The notes below the pieces were generated by a model, which saw nothing but the letters and a program-made list of their open reading frames with translations, did no database searches and was not told the DNA's origin. The position numbers were made by a program, and so were the translations under genes. From assembly GCA_937967405.1 (NCBI GenBank), contig CALCJV010000097.1, positions 1 to 38,259 of the forward strand: a stretch of 38,259 nt of DNA, in the 5' to 3' direction. The first letter of the stretch is position 1. Each line of letters opens with the position of its first letter. This document shows, in pieces, positions 29,590-37,133 of this stretch. This DNA comes from an uncultured Chloroflexales bacterium. GTDB lineage: Bacteria > Chloroflexota > Chloroflexia > Chloroflexales > Chloroflexaceae.

Positions 29590-31719
29590 CTACTGGAGCG
29601 GGTTCTGCCCCACCACAACCAGATCAATCTGGGAATCGCGGGTCGGCATCACATCTACGTTAGGCGGCAAGATGTATGCGCCGATCCAGTTACGGCGGAT
29701 GTAGTCCTGCAAAATCGTTTCGGCTTCGGAGCGCGAACGCCCGCGCAATGCACCGCGAATCTCGCGGCGTTGCGCCTCCGTCAATTCTGGCGTGAGTGGC
29801 ACTGGCTGGAGTATTGCTGTAACCACCAGCCGCGAGCCATCCCAACGCCAATCGGTGATTGCGGGAGCCATGCCCCATGGGATGCGCTGCTCGCGGTCAA
29901 GTTGATTGGTCAGCACCCGCTGGAGTTGATCCTGCAAGGGCTGCCCAATGGGGGTGGCTAATGCACTGAACTCGCCCGAAACCGTAACCTGAAACAGCCC
30001 GCTCTCAAAATCCGTCGGCTGGCCAATCTCTGGCTGTGATTGGATCTGGAAGCCGATGCCCTGTGAAAGCTGTTCGGGAGTGGGAACAACTGTGGTAGCG
30101 GCAAGGTCAAGACCGGCCGCTTGCGCTTGCACATTCAGGCTTTGGCGGGCCGTATTGTACAGCCCAGTCAAGCCTGCCGAGAGCGTAGCCTGCACATCCT
30201 GCTCTTTGACGATTCGCACGGGTTGCTCATTGCCGCCGCCAAGCGGTCCATGGGTGAGATCAAGGACACCGCCGCTATTCACCGCAATCGGAGCTTGGCC
30301 GGGCGGGATAATCTGGAAGATGGTATTCCCCTCAACATTGCCTGCACTGCCCGGATTGCGGGCCATCACACCGACAGTCACTTCACCGAGTGTGGTAATG
30401 ATCTGCGCCCCGCGTCGCTCGGTGGTTGCGGCGGGCACAGTGAAACCGCTCTCATTGACAAAGCGCACCTCGTTGCCTTGCGGGTTGCGGGCATTAAACT
30501 CAGTGCCTGCCGGAAAGCTAATCGCCTGTGAGTTCTGGCTGAAGATCGTCACATTGCCCTGTGCCGCAGCTCCCGGCACAAAGGTCTGATCCGTGACTTG
30601 CCCAGAGGTAGTGAAGCTGGTCTTCTCTTGGATCGGTACAGCAAAAACTGCCGTGCCGGTATCCTCTGCGCCGGGTTGGGTGATGAAGACCGGCACTTCA
30701 CCCAGATCAACCGACTCGGTGGGTGGTGTGGGGAGCGTGACTTGAATACTCACCCGCCCGCCAAACATGCGCCCGCCAAACAGCGAGAAGAGGAGAAACA
30801 AGCCTGCCGCCAGCAACAGCGCAATCAGTAAGCCCATCAAGATTGGGTTGCGTTCACGCTGCGCTTCTGGCTCAGCGAGCGTACCCGTAGGCCGCTTGCC
30901 GAGCTTGCCACTCCGCTCCTGCTCGGCATACAGCTGATCCAACGAGGGCAACTCCTCGCGGCGACGTGGCTTGCGCGGGGGTGGTTCGGCACTGCGTTTC
31001 CCAGTGTTGCGGGCGCGTTGCAGCTCGTCCGGCGATAGCTCAATATCTTCGGCGCGGATGCGGCGTGGGGGCAGTGGGGCGGCAGCGCGGCTTACAGGGG
31101 CATCGGCAAAAGCATCATTGAGATCATCCAGCTGCGCGGCAAGTGCAGTATCGCCACGCTCAGCGCTAGCTCCTGCCCTACCCACCGCACTCCTGTCATG
31201 CAGGCTATCGAAATCATCCAATGCCGCCAGCAAGTCCATGTTATCGGCAGACATAGCGGCTGTATCCGGCTGCGGTGTCGGCCCAACATCAGCACGAGCA
31301 GCGGTGTAGGGCGGCAACGTTGGGCTAGGAGTTGGTGGGTCGGGCGCGACGGGTTGCTTGATGGCTGTGATTAACCACGCGGGCAGCTCGTCCGCGCTGC
31401 TGCCCGACGGATGCACAGGCGGCGCACTTAGGCTGGTCGGCGCGGTGATGCGGCTTCCTTGCACCCCCATCACGCTGACCTGTGCCTGCTGTGCAGCCGC
31501 AATGGTAGCGGCATCGGAGGAGATCGCCACTAGCTCGCTACCTGCGGTCATCGCCGCCGAGCGCAAGCTCTGCCACGCGCTTGCACTGTGCAGCAGCGTT
31601 ATCCCATCGGGAACCATCAGGTCTACCGTACCAGCGGTTGTCATTGCAATCCGGCTAGCAAGTGCGTCTAGCTCCTCGCCGGGCATCACCATCAGAAGAG
31701 TGGTTTCACTTGTTGTCAT
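29590..31719 (-). CDS. membrane-anchored baseplate-J-like protein
   Basis: A 709-residue protein with three regions. Residues 1-90 form a small cytoplasmic domain (VDLMVPDGITLLHSASAWQSLRSAAMTAGSELVAISSD). Residues 90-290 are proline- and charge-rich and look disordered. One helix lies at about 292-315 (PILMGLLIALLLAAGLFLLFSLF). The remaining 390 residues are outside the cell and match the baseplate J/gp47 pattern (about 380-490: GNVTIFSQNSQAISFPAGTEFN, VRFVNESGFTVPAATT, NPGSAGNVEGNTIFQI). No other phage-tail or injection-system gene is near. Such proteins appear as single membrane proteins in Chloroflexota and Actinobacteria; their function is unknown to me. The start at 31719 is chosen because it gives the hydrophobic TTLLMVMPG beginning. 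It lies between alaS and ruvX. Confidence 0.75.
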   Translation of the reverse strand: MTTSETTLLMVMPGEELDALASRIAMTTAGTVDLMVPDGITLLHSASAWQSLRSAAMTAGSELVAISSDAATIAAAQQAQVSVMGVQGSRITAPTSLSAPPVHPSGSSADELPAWLITAIKQPVAPDPPTPSPTLPPYTAARADVGPTPQPDTAAMSADNMDLLAALDDFDSLHDRSAVGRAGASAERGDTALAAQLDDLNDAFADAPVSRAAAPLPPRRIRAEDIELSPDELQRARNTGKRSAEPPPRKPRRREELPSLDQLYAEQERSGKLGKRPTGTLAEPEAQRERNPILMGLLIALLLAAGLFLLFSLFGGRMFGGRVSIQVTLPTPPTESVDLGEVPVFITQPGAEDTGTAVFAVPIQEKTSFTTSGQVTDQTFVPGAAAQGNVTIFSQNSQAISFPAGTEFNARNPQGNEVRFVNESGFTVPAATTERRGAQIITTLGEVTVGVMARNPGSAGNVEGNTIFQIIPPGQAPIAVNSGGVLDLTHGPLGGGNEQPVRIVKEQDVQATLSAGLTGLYNTARQSLNVQAQAAGLDLAATTVVPTPEQLSQGIGFQIQSQPEIGQPTDFESGLFQVTVSGEFSALATPIGQPLQDQLQRVLTNQLDREQRIPWGMAPAITDWRWDGSRLVVTAILQPVPLTPELTEAQRREIRGALRGRSRSEAETILQDYIRRNWIGAYILPPNVDVMPTRDSQIDLVVVGQNPLQ

Positions 31720-31776
31720 AGCTGTTTCTCTGCTCCCTTGCATATCTCTTGGCTCCGCGTCCATTGCGTTACTGCG

Positions 31777-34479
31777 TTACCGACGCTGTGCCGCAAGCAG
31801 GGTCGGAACTTGGGCCAGTGCCGCTTCCAATTGGCTCGCATCGCGCCCGCCCGCTTGGGCCATGTCGGGGCGACCACCACCACCACCACCGACGATCTGG
31901 GCCAGTTCGCGCACGAGATTGCCCGCGTGATAGCCCTGCTGGACGAGATCGGGGGTAATCATGGTGAGCAGCTGTGGCTTGCCATCAATCACACTGCCCA
32001 ACACAATTACAGTACTGCCGAGCTTGTCGCGCAGCCAATCACCCATCTCGCGCATACGGGCAACATCGGGCGCAGCCACCTGCGTCACGAGCAATGTGAT
32101 CCCGTCATATGGCTGGGCGTGGGCTAACACTGCTTCCAATTCGCCACGCATCAGCTTGCTTTGCAGCACATCGAGTTCGTGTTGGCGTTGTTTCAGCTCA
32201 GCGAGCAGCGCATCAAGTCGTTCTGGGGCTTGGGCCGCCGGAATGCCGAGCTTGCTTGCCACTGTCTGAAGGGTGTCAAGTTGACGTGTGAGCCATGTTG
32301 TCGCCTCGTGTCCAGTTAGCATCTCGATGCGGCGAATGCCACTGCCCACGCTGCCTTCGCTGATGATCTGGGCCAAGCCGATCTCACCGGTGCGGGCCAC
32401 GTGCGTGCCGCCGCACAGCTCGCGTGAGTCACGGGTGGCAATGGCGACAATTTCGTCTGCGGTATAGCCCCCATCGGCTGGCACACGGGCGGCATGCACT
32501 ACCCGCACACGGTCTCCGTACTTCTCACCAAAGAGAGCAATCGCACCGCTGGCAAGTGCAGTTTGGTAGTCGGTCACCGCCCACGTAACTGGCGCGTCAC
32601 TCTGTATCCACATGTTGATGCGCTGCTCAATCTCGCGCAGCTGTTCCGGCGCAATGGCGCGGTTATGGGTGAAGTCAAAACGCAGCCGGTCAGGGGCTAC
32701 TAGCGATCCGGCTTGGGCGGCGTGTTCACCGATCACGTCGCGCAGGGCCCGATGCAGCAGGTGCGTCGCCGTATGGTTGCGTTGAATGGCGCGGCGGCGA
32801 GCCGTGTCAATCTGAGCAGTGACTGCTTCGCCGCGTGCCAGTGTGCCTGCCTCAATCACGCCGTAATGCACAATGATGCCCGGCACAGGGCGCAAGGTGT
32901 CTTCCACCCGCATGCGCCCGTTCGCCCCAATCAGGTAGCCCGTATCGCCCACCTGTCCACCCGCCTCAGCGTAGAATGGGGTGCGGTCAAGCGCAACTTG
33001 CACGGCATGCCCGGCCTCAGCGCGGCTCACGTTATCGCCGTAGGCCATTATCGCTAGCACGGTAGCTGTTTCGCTGAAACTGGTATAGCCGGTAAAGCTG
33101 GTTTCAGGCAACTCCTGATCGCCCCACAGTTCAGCATCGGCAGTACGCTTGAACTGGGCTGCCGCCCGCGAACGGGCCCGCTGCTCGGCAAGCGCGGCAT
33201 CAAAGCCGACTACATCTACCTGCAATCCATAGTCAGCGGCAATCTTCTGGGTCAAGTCAAGCGGAAAGCCGTCAGTATCTTTCAAGCGGAAGGCTTCAGC
33301 ACCCGGGATCGTCGTTTGGGCTTCAGCTTTGAGTCGCTCCACCAATGCATTCAGGCGGGCCAAACCACCGGAGAGCGTGCGGAGAAACTGCTGCTCTTCA
33401 GTATCGGTCGTCTCTAGAATGAAGGTGCGCCGCTCGCTAAGTTGGGGGTAGGCCGCGCTCATATCGTCTAACACCTGTGCGACCACTTCGGCAAAGAAGG
33501 GCTGCGTAAACCCGATGCTGCGCCCCTGATACACCGCCCGCCGCAGGATGCGCCGCAATACGTAGGAACGCCCATTGTTGCCGGGCAAGACCCCATCTGC
33601 AATCAGGAAGGCAGTAGCGCGGGCGTGATCAGCAACAGCCCGATACTGCGCGAAGTGGGCTTCGTAGTGGCGATGATCAGTACCGAGTAGCTCCATCGTG
33701 CGCTCGATGATCGGCGTGAAGGCATCCGTCTCATACGTTGAGTTGACCCCTTGCAACACCATCGCCATGCGCTCCAAGCCCATTCCGGTATCTACTGAAG
33801 GGCGGGGTAGGGGCTGCATCGTGCTGCGCTCAAACTGCATAAACACAAGGTTCCAGATTTCGACATAATCGGGATCGTCGCTATTGACCCCACGCGGGTG
33901 CATCTTGGCGAGGTCATCACCAATGTACACGGTAATCTCGGAGCAAGGCCCACACGGGCCGGTATCAGCCATCACCCAGAAGTTATCCTTGGCACCGAAG
34001 CGCAAAATGCGCTCTGGGCTTGCGCCTGCTTCGCGCCAATACTGAATCGCTTCTTCATCAGCGGGCACGCGCTCATCACCCTCAAAGACGGTGAACCATA
34101 GCCGCTCAACAGGCAAATTGAATTGGTTGAGCAGGAGATCCCACGCCATGCGGATCGCCTCCCGCTTGAAGTAATCGCCAAACGAGAAGTTGCCCAGCAT
34201 CTCAAAGAAGGTGTGGTGGCGCGGCGAAGGCCCGACCTCTTCGAGATCGTTGTGCTTGCCGGAGACCCGCAGGCTCTTTTGGGCGGTGGTGGCCCGGCGG
34301 TAGGGGCGTTGCTCTAGCCCCAGAAAAACATCCTTGAACTGCACCATGCCCGAATTGGTAAACAGCAAGGTCGGATCGCCAGAGACAACCAGCGACGAGC
34401 TTGGTACAATCTCGTGCCCATGCTGGCGGAAGAACTCCAAGAAGGTACGCCGAATATCGGTGGTTTTCATCCCTGCCAT
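31777..34479 (-). CDS. alaS: alanyl-tRNA synthetase
   Basis: A 900-residue class II synthetase that charges tRNA-Ala. The catalytic domain begins TTDIRRTFLEFFRQHGHEIVPSSSLV and has motif 2-like sequence around RHHTFFEMLGNFSFGDYFK. The editing domain zinc ligands are visible in HTATHLLHRAL and RELCGGTHVARTGEIG. A C-Ala domain with a glycine run near the end closes the protein. The start at 34479 is supported by AAGGA nine bases upstream; 34470 is an alternative. It follows the Crp gene after 12 bases. Confidence 0.97.
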   Translation of the reverse strand: MAGMKTTDIRRTFLEFFRQHGHEIVPSSSLVVSGDPTLLFTNSGMVQFKDVFLGLEQRPYRRATTAQKSLRVSGKHNDLEEVGPSPRHHTFFEMLGNFSFGDYFKREAIRMAWDLLLNQFNLPVERLWFTVFEGDERVPADEEAIQYWREAGASPERILRFGAKDNFWVMADTGPCGPCSEITVYIGDDLAKMHPRGVNSDDPDYVEIWNLVFMQFERSTMQPLPRPSVDTGMGLERMAMVLQGVNSTYETDAFTPIIERTMELLGTDHRHYEAHFAQYRAVADHARATAFLIADGVLPGNNGRSYVLRRILRRAVYQGRSIGFTQPFFAEVVAQVLDDMSAAYPQLSERRTFILETTDTEEQQFLRTLSGGLARLNALVERLKAEAQTTIPGAEAFRLKDTDGFPLDLTQKIAADYGLQVDVVGFDAALAEQRARSRAAAQFKRTADAELWGDQELPETSFTGYTSFSETATVLAIMAYGDNVSRAEAGHAVQVALDRTPFYAEAGGQVGDTGYLIGANGRMRVEDTLRPVPGIIVHYGVIEAGTLARGEAVTAQIDTARRRAIQRNHTATHLLHRALRDVIGEHAAQAGSLVAPDRLRFDFTHNRAIAPEQLREIEQRINMWIQSDAPVTWAVTDYQTALASGAIALFGEKYGDRVRVVHAARVPADGGYTADEIVAIATRDSRELCGGTHVARTGEIGLAQIISEGSVGSGIRRIEMLTGHEATTWLTRQLDTLQTVASKLGIPAAQAPERLDALLAELKQRQHELDVLQSKLMRGELEAVLAHAQPYDGITLLVTQVAAPDVARMREMGDWLRDKLGSTVIVLGSVIDGKPQLLTMITPDLVQQGYHAGNLVRELAQIVGGGGGGRPDMAQAGGRDASQLEAALAQVPTLLAAQRR

Positions 34480-34491
34480 TGTGTCATTTCC

Positions 34492-35193
34492 TTATTTATG
34501 CGCCATTTCGCGCAGCTCCTCCAGATTAGTCAAGTGGATGGTATCCTCATCCACGCGGATCAAGCCCGCCTCGCGGAACTCGCCAATCGTTTTCGTGACG
34601 GTTTCACGGTAGGCTCCGATCATCTCCGCGAGCTGCTGATGCGTATAGCGCACCACCGATGGTACACTGCTCGCGGCGGTGGCAGCTCCATCAGCTAGCC
34701 CCGCCAAGCCAACGAGCACACTCGCAAGACGTTGCGGTACACTCTTGAAGGCAATGTCGGCCAGTTTGGTTTCTAGCTCACGCAGGCGTTGCCCCATCAG
34801 ATCGAGGAAGCTCTGCGCGACGTGGGGGTTGCTCTGCAAGAGCGCATACAGCACATCGCGGCGCAGCAGGGCCAGCGTGCAGTCAGTCATGGCTTCGGCG
34901 TAGCTATCGTGGATATGCTGGCCAATCAGCATCATCTCACCAAACAGGGTGCCCGGCTCCAGCACCGCGAGCGTCAGTGTGCGCCCCTCCGGCGAGAGCT
35001 TATACAGGCGCACCCGCCCGCGCTGCAACAGATATAGGTGATCGCCGGCTTGGTAGGGCGAGTGGAACTGCTGCCCAGCTGGGTAGGTATGAAAGGTGAG
35101 TTGGCGATACAGGCGTTCGCGCTGCTCCCGATCCAAATGTTCAAACAACACATTACTATCAATTGCATCAAGTGGTTGTGGTTCGCTGGTCAT
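34492..35193 (-). CDS. Crp/Fnr family transcriptional regulator
   Basis: A 233-residue regulator. The N-terminal cyclic-nucleotide-binding fold has LYLLQRGRVRLYKLSPEGRTLTLAVLEPGTLFGEMMLIG; it lacks the clear R-(S/T) phosphate-binding pair of E. coli CRP and has no Fnr-type cysteine cluster. The C-terminal winged helix has YTHQQLAEMIGAYRETVTKTIGEFREAGLI. The effector is therefore open. The ATG at 35193 follows AAGGG seven bases upstream; an in-frame GTG at 35217 overlaps argB. It sits in the same unit between argB and alaS. Confidence 0.9.
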   Translation of the reverse strand: MTSEPQPLDAIDSNVLFEHLDREQRERLYRQLTFHTYPAGQQFHSPYQAGDHLYLLQRGRVRLYKLSPEGRTLTLAVLEPGTLFGEMMLIGQHIHDSYAEAMTDCTLALLRRDVLYALLQSNPHVAQSFLDLMGQRLRELETKLADIAFKSVPQRLASVLVGLAGLADGAATAASSVPSVVRYTHQQLAEMIGAYRETVTKTIGEFREAGLIRVDEDTIHLTNLEELREMAHK

Positions 35194-35213
35194 AGCTTCA
35201 CCCTTTATTGTTT

Positions 35214-36005
35214 TCACGGCAGGCTTGCCGCAATAATGCGCGTACCGCCTGCGCCAAGTCCCGCCAAATTCGTGATTCGGACAGTCGTGCAGCCAGCCGC
35301 TAACGCCTGAAGCGCAGCTTGAACTTTAGGAATCATGCCCCCATAGATATTCCCCTGTGCAATCTGTTGCCCAATCTCGTGTGCGGTCATTGTGGGCACA
35401 ACCTGATCGGCAATTAAGACTCCGGCCAGATTGCTTATGTAGACCAATTCGGTGGGGGTGGTCGCGGCAAATGCGGCGGCAATGGCCTGTGCGACAAAAT
35501 CAGCGTTGACATTATAGGGCAACCGATCCGCCACGCCGAGCGCAACCGGCGCAATGATCGGGAGCCAACCGTGAGCAAGCATCAGCTGCAAGGCCTCCGT
35601 GTTAACACTGACAATTTCGCCCACCTGCTGCAACTCTAGCCCAGCTGGGCGGTAGGGCACACAGCCTAAGATGCCCAAATCCACTCCGCTCAGGCTTAGC
35701 GCGGCGATACCTGCCCCGATGCACTGGCGCACAAGGCGTTTGCCGATGCTGCCCGACACAACCATCTCCATTACATGCATGCTCGCGGGCGGCGTAATCC
35801 GCAAGCCATTGACAAACTCGGTGGGCAGATTGTACTGTTCAAGCGCAGCACTGATCTCTTTGCCCCCGCCATGCACCAGAATAAGTGGCTGCGTCAGGGT
35901 AGCGATCTGGGCTACCAGCCGCTCCACAAAGTCTGGATTATCCAGTTCATACCCACTGACCTTAAGGATCAGCAGGGGTGCAGATTGGGTTGCTATGGGT
36001 GACAT
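35214..36005 (-). CDS. argB: acetylglutamate kinase family protein
   Basis: A 263-residue amino-acid kinase. It has LILKVSGYELDN, LILVHGGGKEISAAL, FVNGLRITPPASMHVMEMVVSGSIGKRLV, PYNVNADFVAQAIA and GGMIPKVQAALQALAAGCTTVRITNLAGLGAGGTRI, all in ArgB order. It would phosphorylate N-acetylglutamate in arginine biosynthesis. LysZ of the LysW-dependent pathway is a close relative, and no other arg or lys gene is nearby to decide. The start at 36005 is preferred over a TTG at 36020. It is the first gene of the ten-gene minus-strand unit. Confidence 0.85.
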   Translation of the reverse strand: MSPIATQSAPLLILKVSGYELDNPDFVERLVAQIATLTQPLILVHGGGKEISAALEQYNLPTEFVNGLRITPPASMHVMEMVVSGSIGKRLVRQCIGAGIAALSLSGVDLGILGCVPYRPAGLELQQVGEIVSVNTEALQLMLAHGWLPIIAPVALGVADRLPYNVNADFVAQAIAAAFAATTPTELVYISNLAGVLIADQVVPTMTAHEIGQQIAQGNIYGGMIPKVQAALQALAAGCTTVRITNLAGLGAGGTRIIAASLP

Positions 36006-36040
36006 GGACGATCCCGTCAATACTTTTGATCCCTTTCACT

Positions 36041-36070
36041 ATAGTACAGAATGTTGTATGCAACCGTCAA
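36041..36070 (-). promoter_or_regulatory. promoter of the argB-led operon
   Basis: On the minus strand TTGACG (36070-36065), an 18-base spacer and TACTAT (36046-36041) predict a start near 36034 and a leader of about 30 bases. It lies just beyond the recognisable end of the recombinase remnant. Confidence 0.65.
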
Positions 36071-36089
36071 GTTATGCTTATCGAACGCT

Positions 36090-36950
36090 GCATCACATTC
36101 GAATGAGCCAATCAAGGTATCACGCCTGAAGGCTAGTGCGTTCTTCTTTGATGAGATTATCATAACTTGTACGTCAAGGGCAGCTATGATATGTGCTTTG
36201 TCTTCATCCGAGACGTGGTCAAGTTGAGCGTGGACATGCTCCCCAAGGGCAAGCATCGCTTGCTCATCCTCATCGGTGACATCGTGCCATCAGCGTGCTT
36301 CAACCGGTCTAGTTCGGTGTCAATGCTCGCTAGGGCAAACTGGGTACGTTCCTTGCTCTCTCGCAAGTCTTCGATGCTGATGGCATCTGCTTGATACGCG
36401 GCTACCATCTTCTTATGCCGTGCTGTAATATTCGCACGTTCCCGTAGCAACGTCTCAATTTGATAGACCCGCTCTTGCACTGCGTGCCTGCTTGTTCTTG
36501 CTTCAGCCGTTCAAGCCCAACGTGAACGGCTTCAGGAGTCAACATCCGCACCCAGCCCTTGCCACATGGCATCATCCAAGATGGGAGCCTTCATACGAAG
36601 CGGGCGGAAGCCGCGTGTTTCACCATCCTTGCAGCATCGGTACGCATACTTGCCCGTCTTCTGTAGCCTCCCCCCCAGAGTGTTGAACGTTCAGTACGGA
36701 CACGTTCTGAGAGAAGATAAAACCGTTTCGCACGCACACCCTTGTTGGTGGACAACTTGCGGTGCGCCTCGCTGAAGGCAGCTGATGAAACCAACGCCTT
36801 AACACTATCTTCAACGATAACACTGTTTCCGGATTTGCGCCAATGATGGTACACGCTAGTGTAGACAGGGTTGCGAACGATAATGGCAACCGTTGATTGA
36901 TACCAACGTAAGTTCCCCATCGGCACTGAAACGCCTACTGTATTCAGGGG
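36090..36950 (-). pseudogene. decayed large serine recombinase (resolvase domain missing)
   Basis: Pieces of one large serine recombinase occur in the right order on the minus strand but in different frames. The recombinase domain (GVSVPMGNLRWYQSTVAIIVRNPVY) lies at about 36930-36750. A zinc-ribbon part continues after a shift at the seven-C run 36670-36676 (GRLQKTGKYAYRCCKDGETRGFRPL). Then comes LTPEAVHVGLERLKQEQ in a third phase, the coiled coil ERVYQIETLLRERANITARHKKM at about 36475-36300, and a last segment DEDEQAMLALGEHVHAQLDHVSDEDKAHIIAALDVQV. At least four frameshifts are needed. The cysteines of the first zinc pair are gone and no catalytic N-terminal domain precedes it. It is a non-functional remnant of an integrated element. 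Confidence 0.85.
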
Positions 36951-36990
36951 ATGATGACATCTGGTGGGAGTTTCATTCCCCCCCACCCCC

Positions 36991-37034
36991 CTTCGTGCCC
37001 TTCGTGTTCTTCGTGCCCTTCGTGTTCTTCGTGG
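36991..37034. repeat. TTCGTG-rich tandem repeat (18-base unit)
   Basis: The unit CTTCGTGCCCTTCGTGTT occurs at 36991-37008 and 37009-37026, followed by CTTCGTGG. Each unit is itself two 9-base CTTCGTGNN steps. It abuts the 5' break of the recombinase remnant after a C-rich stretch. Similar TTCGTG repeats occur between genes in several unrelated bacterial genomes. Confidence 0.85.
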
Positions 37035-37047
37035 TATGTGTTCCTGC

Positions 37048-37133
37048 CCTGTCACCTCGCCCCCTGCCACCTGACACCTAGCACCCGATACCTGTCACCT
37101 CGCCCCCTGACACCCGACACCTACCACCTAGCC
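37048..37133. repeat. 43-base tandem duplication rich in CACCTGACACC
   Basis: Two copies of a 43-base unit begin at 37048 and 37091. The first 19 bases (CCTGTCACCTCGCCCCCTG) are identical; the rest has diverged and is made of CACCTGACACC-like steps. The second copy runs over the stop codon of the restriction enzyme gene (37128-37130). A short stretch of similar sequence occurs at 9050-9075 between the first two cassette genes. Confidence 0.8.

Noticed and set aside
29590-31719. A contractile injection system locus
   Set aside because: Only the baseplate-J-like domain is found. No sheath, tube, spike or AAA+ gene is in the window, and the protein has a membrane anchor.
36017-36480. Two short minus-strand frames as separate small genes
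   Set aside because: They are pieces of the same recombinase in different frames. The last 40 residues also overlap the argB promoter and have no family character.
36665-36680. Programmed frameshift at the run of seven C/G bases in the recombinase
   Set aside because: At least three more shifts follow and the catalytic domain is missing, so decay is the simpler explanation.
36591-37070. A 159-residue open frame with an Arg-rich start (RRTRRARRTRRARR)
   Set aside because: The Arg-rich start is only the translated TTCGTG repeat. The rest is the recombinase domain followed by an out-of-frame tail. It is an accidental join, not a gene.
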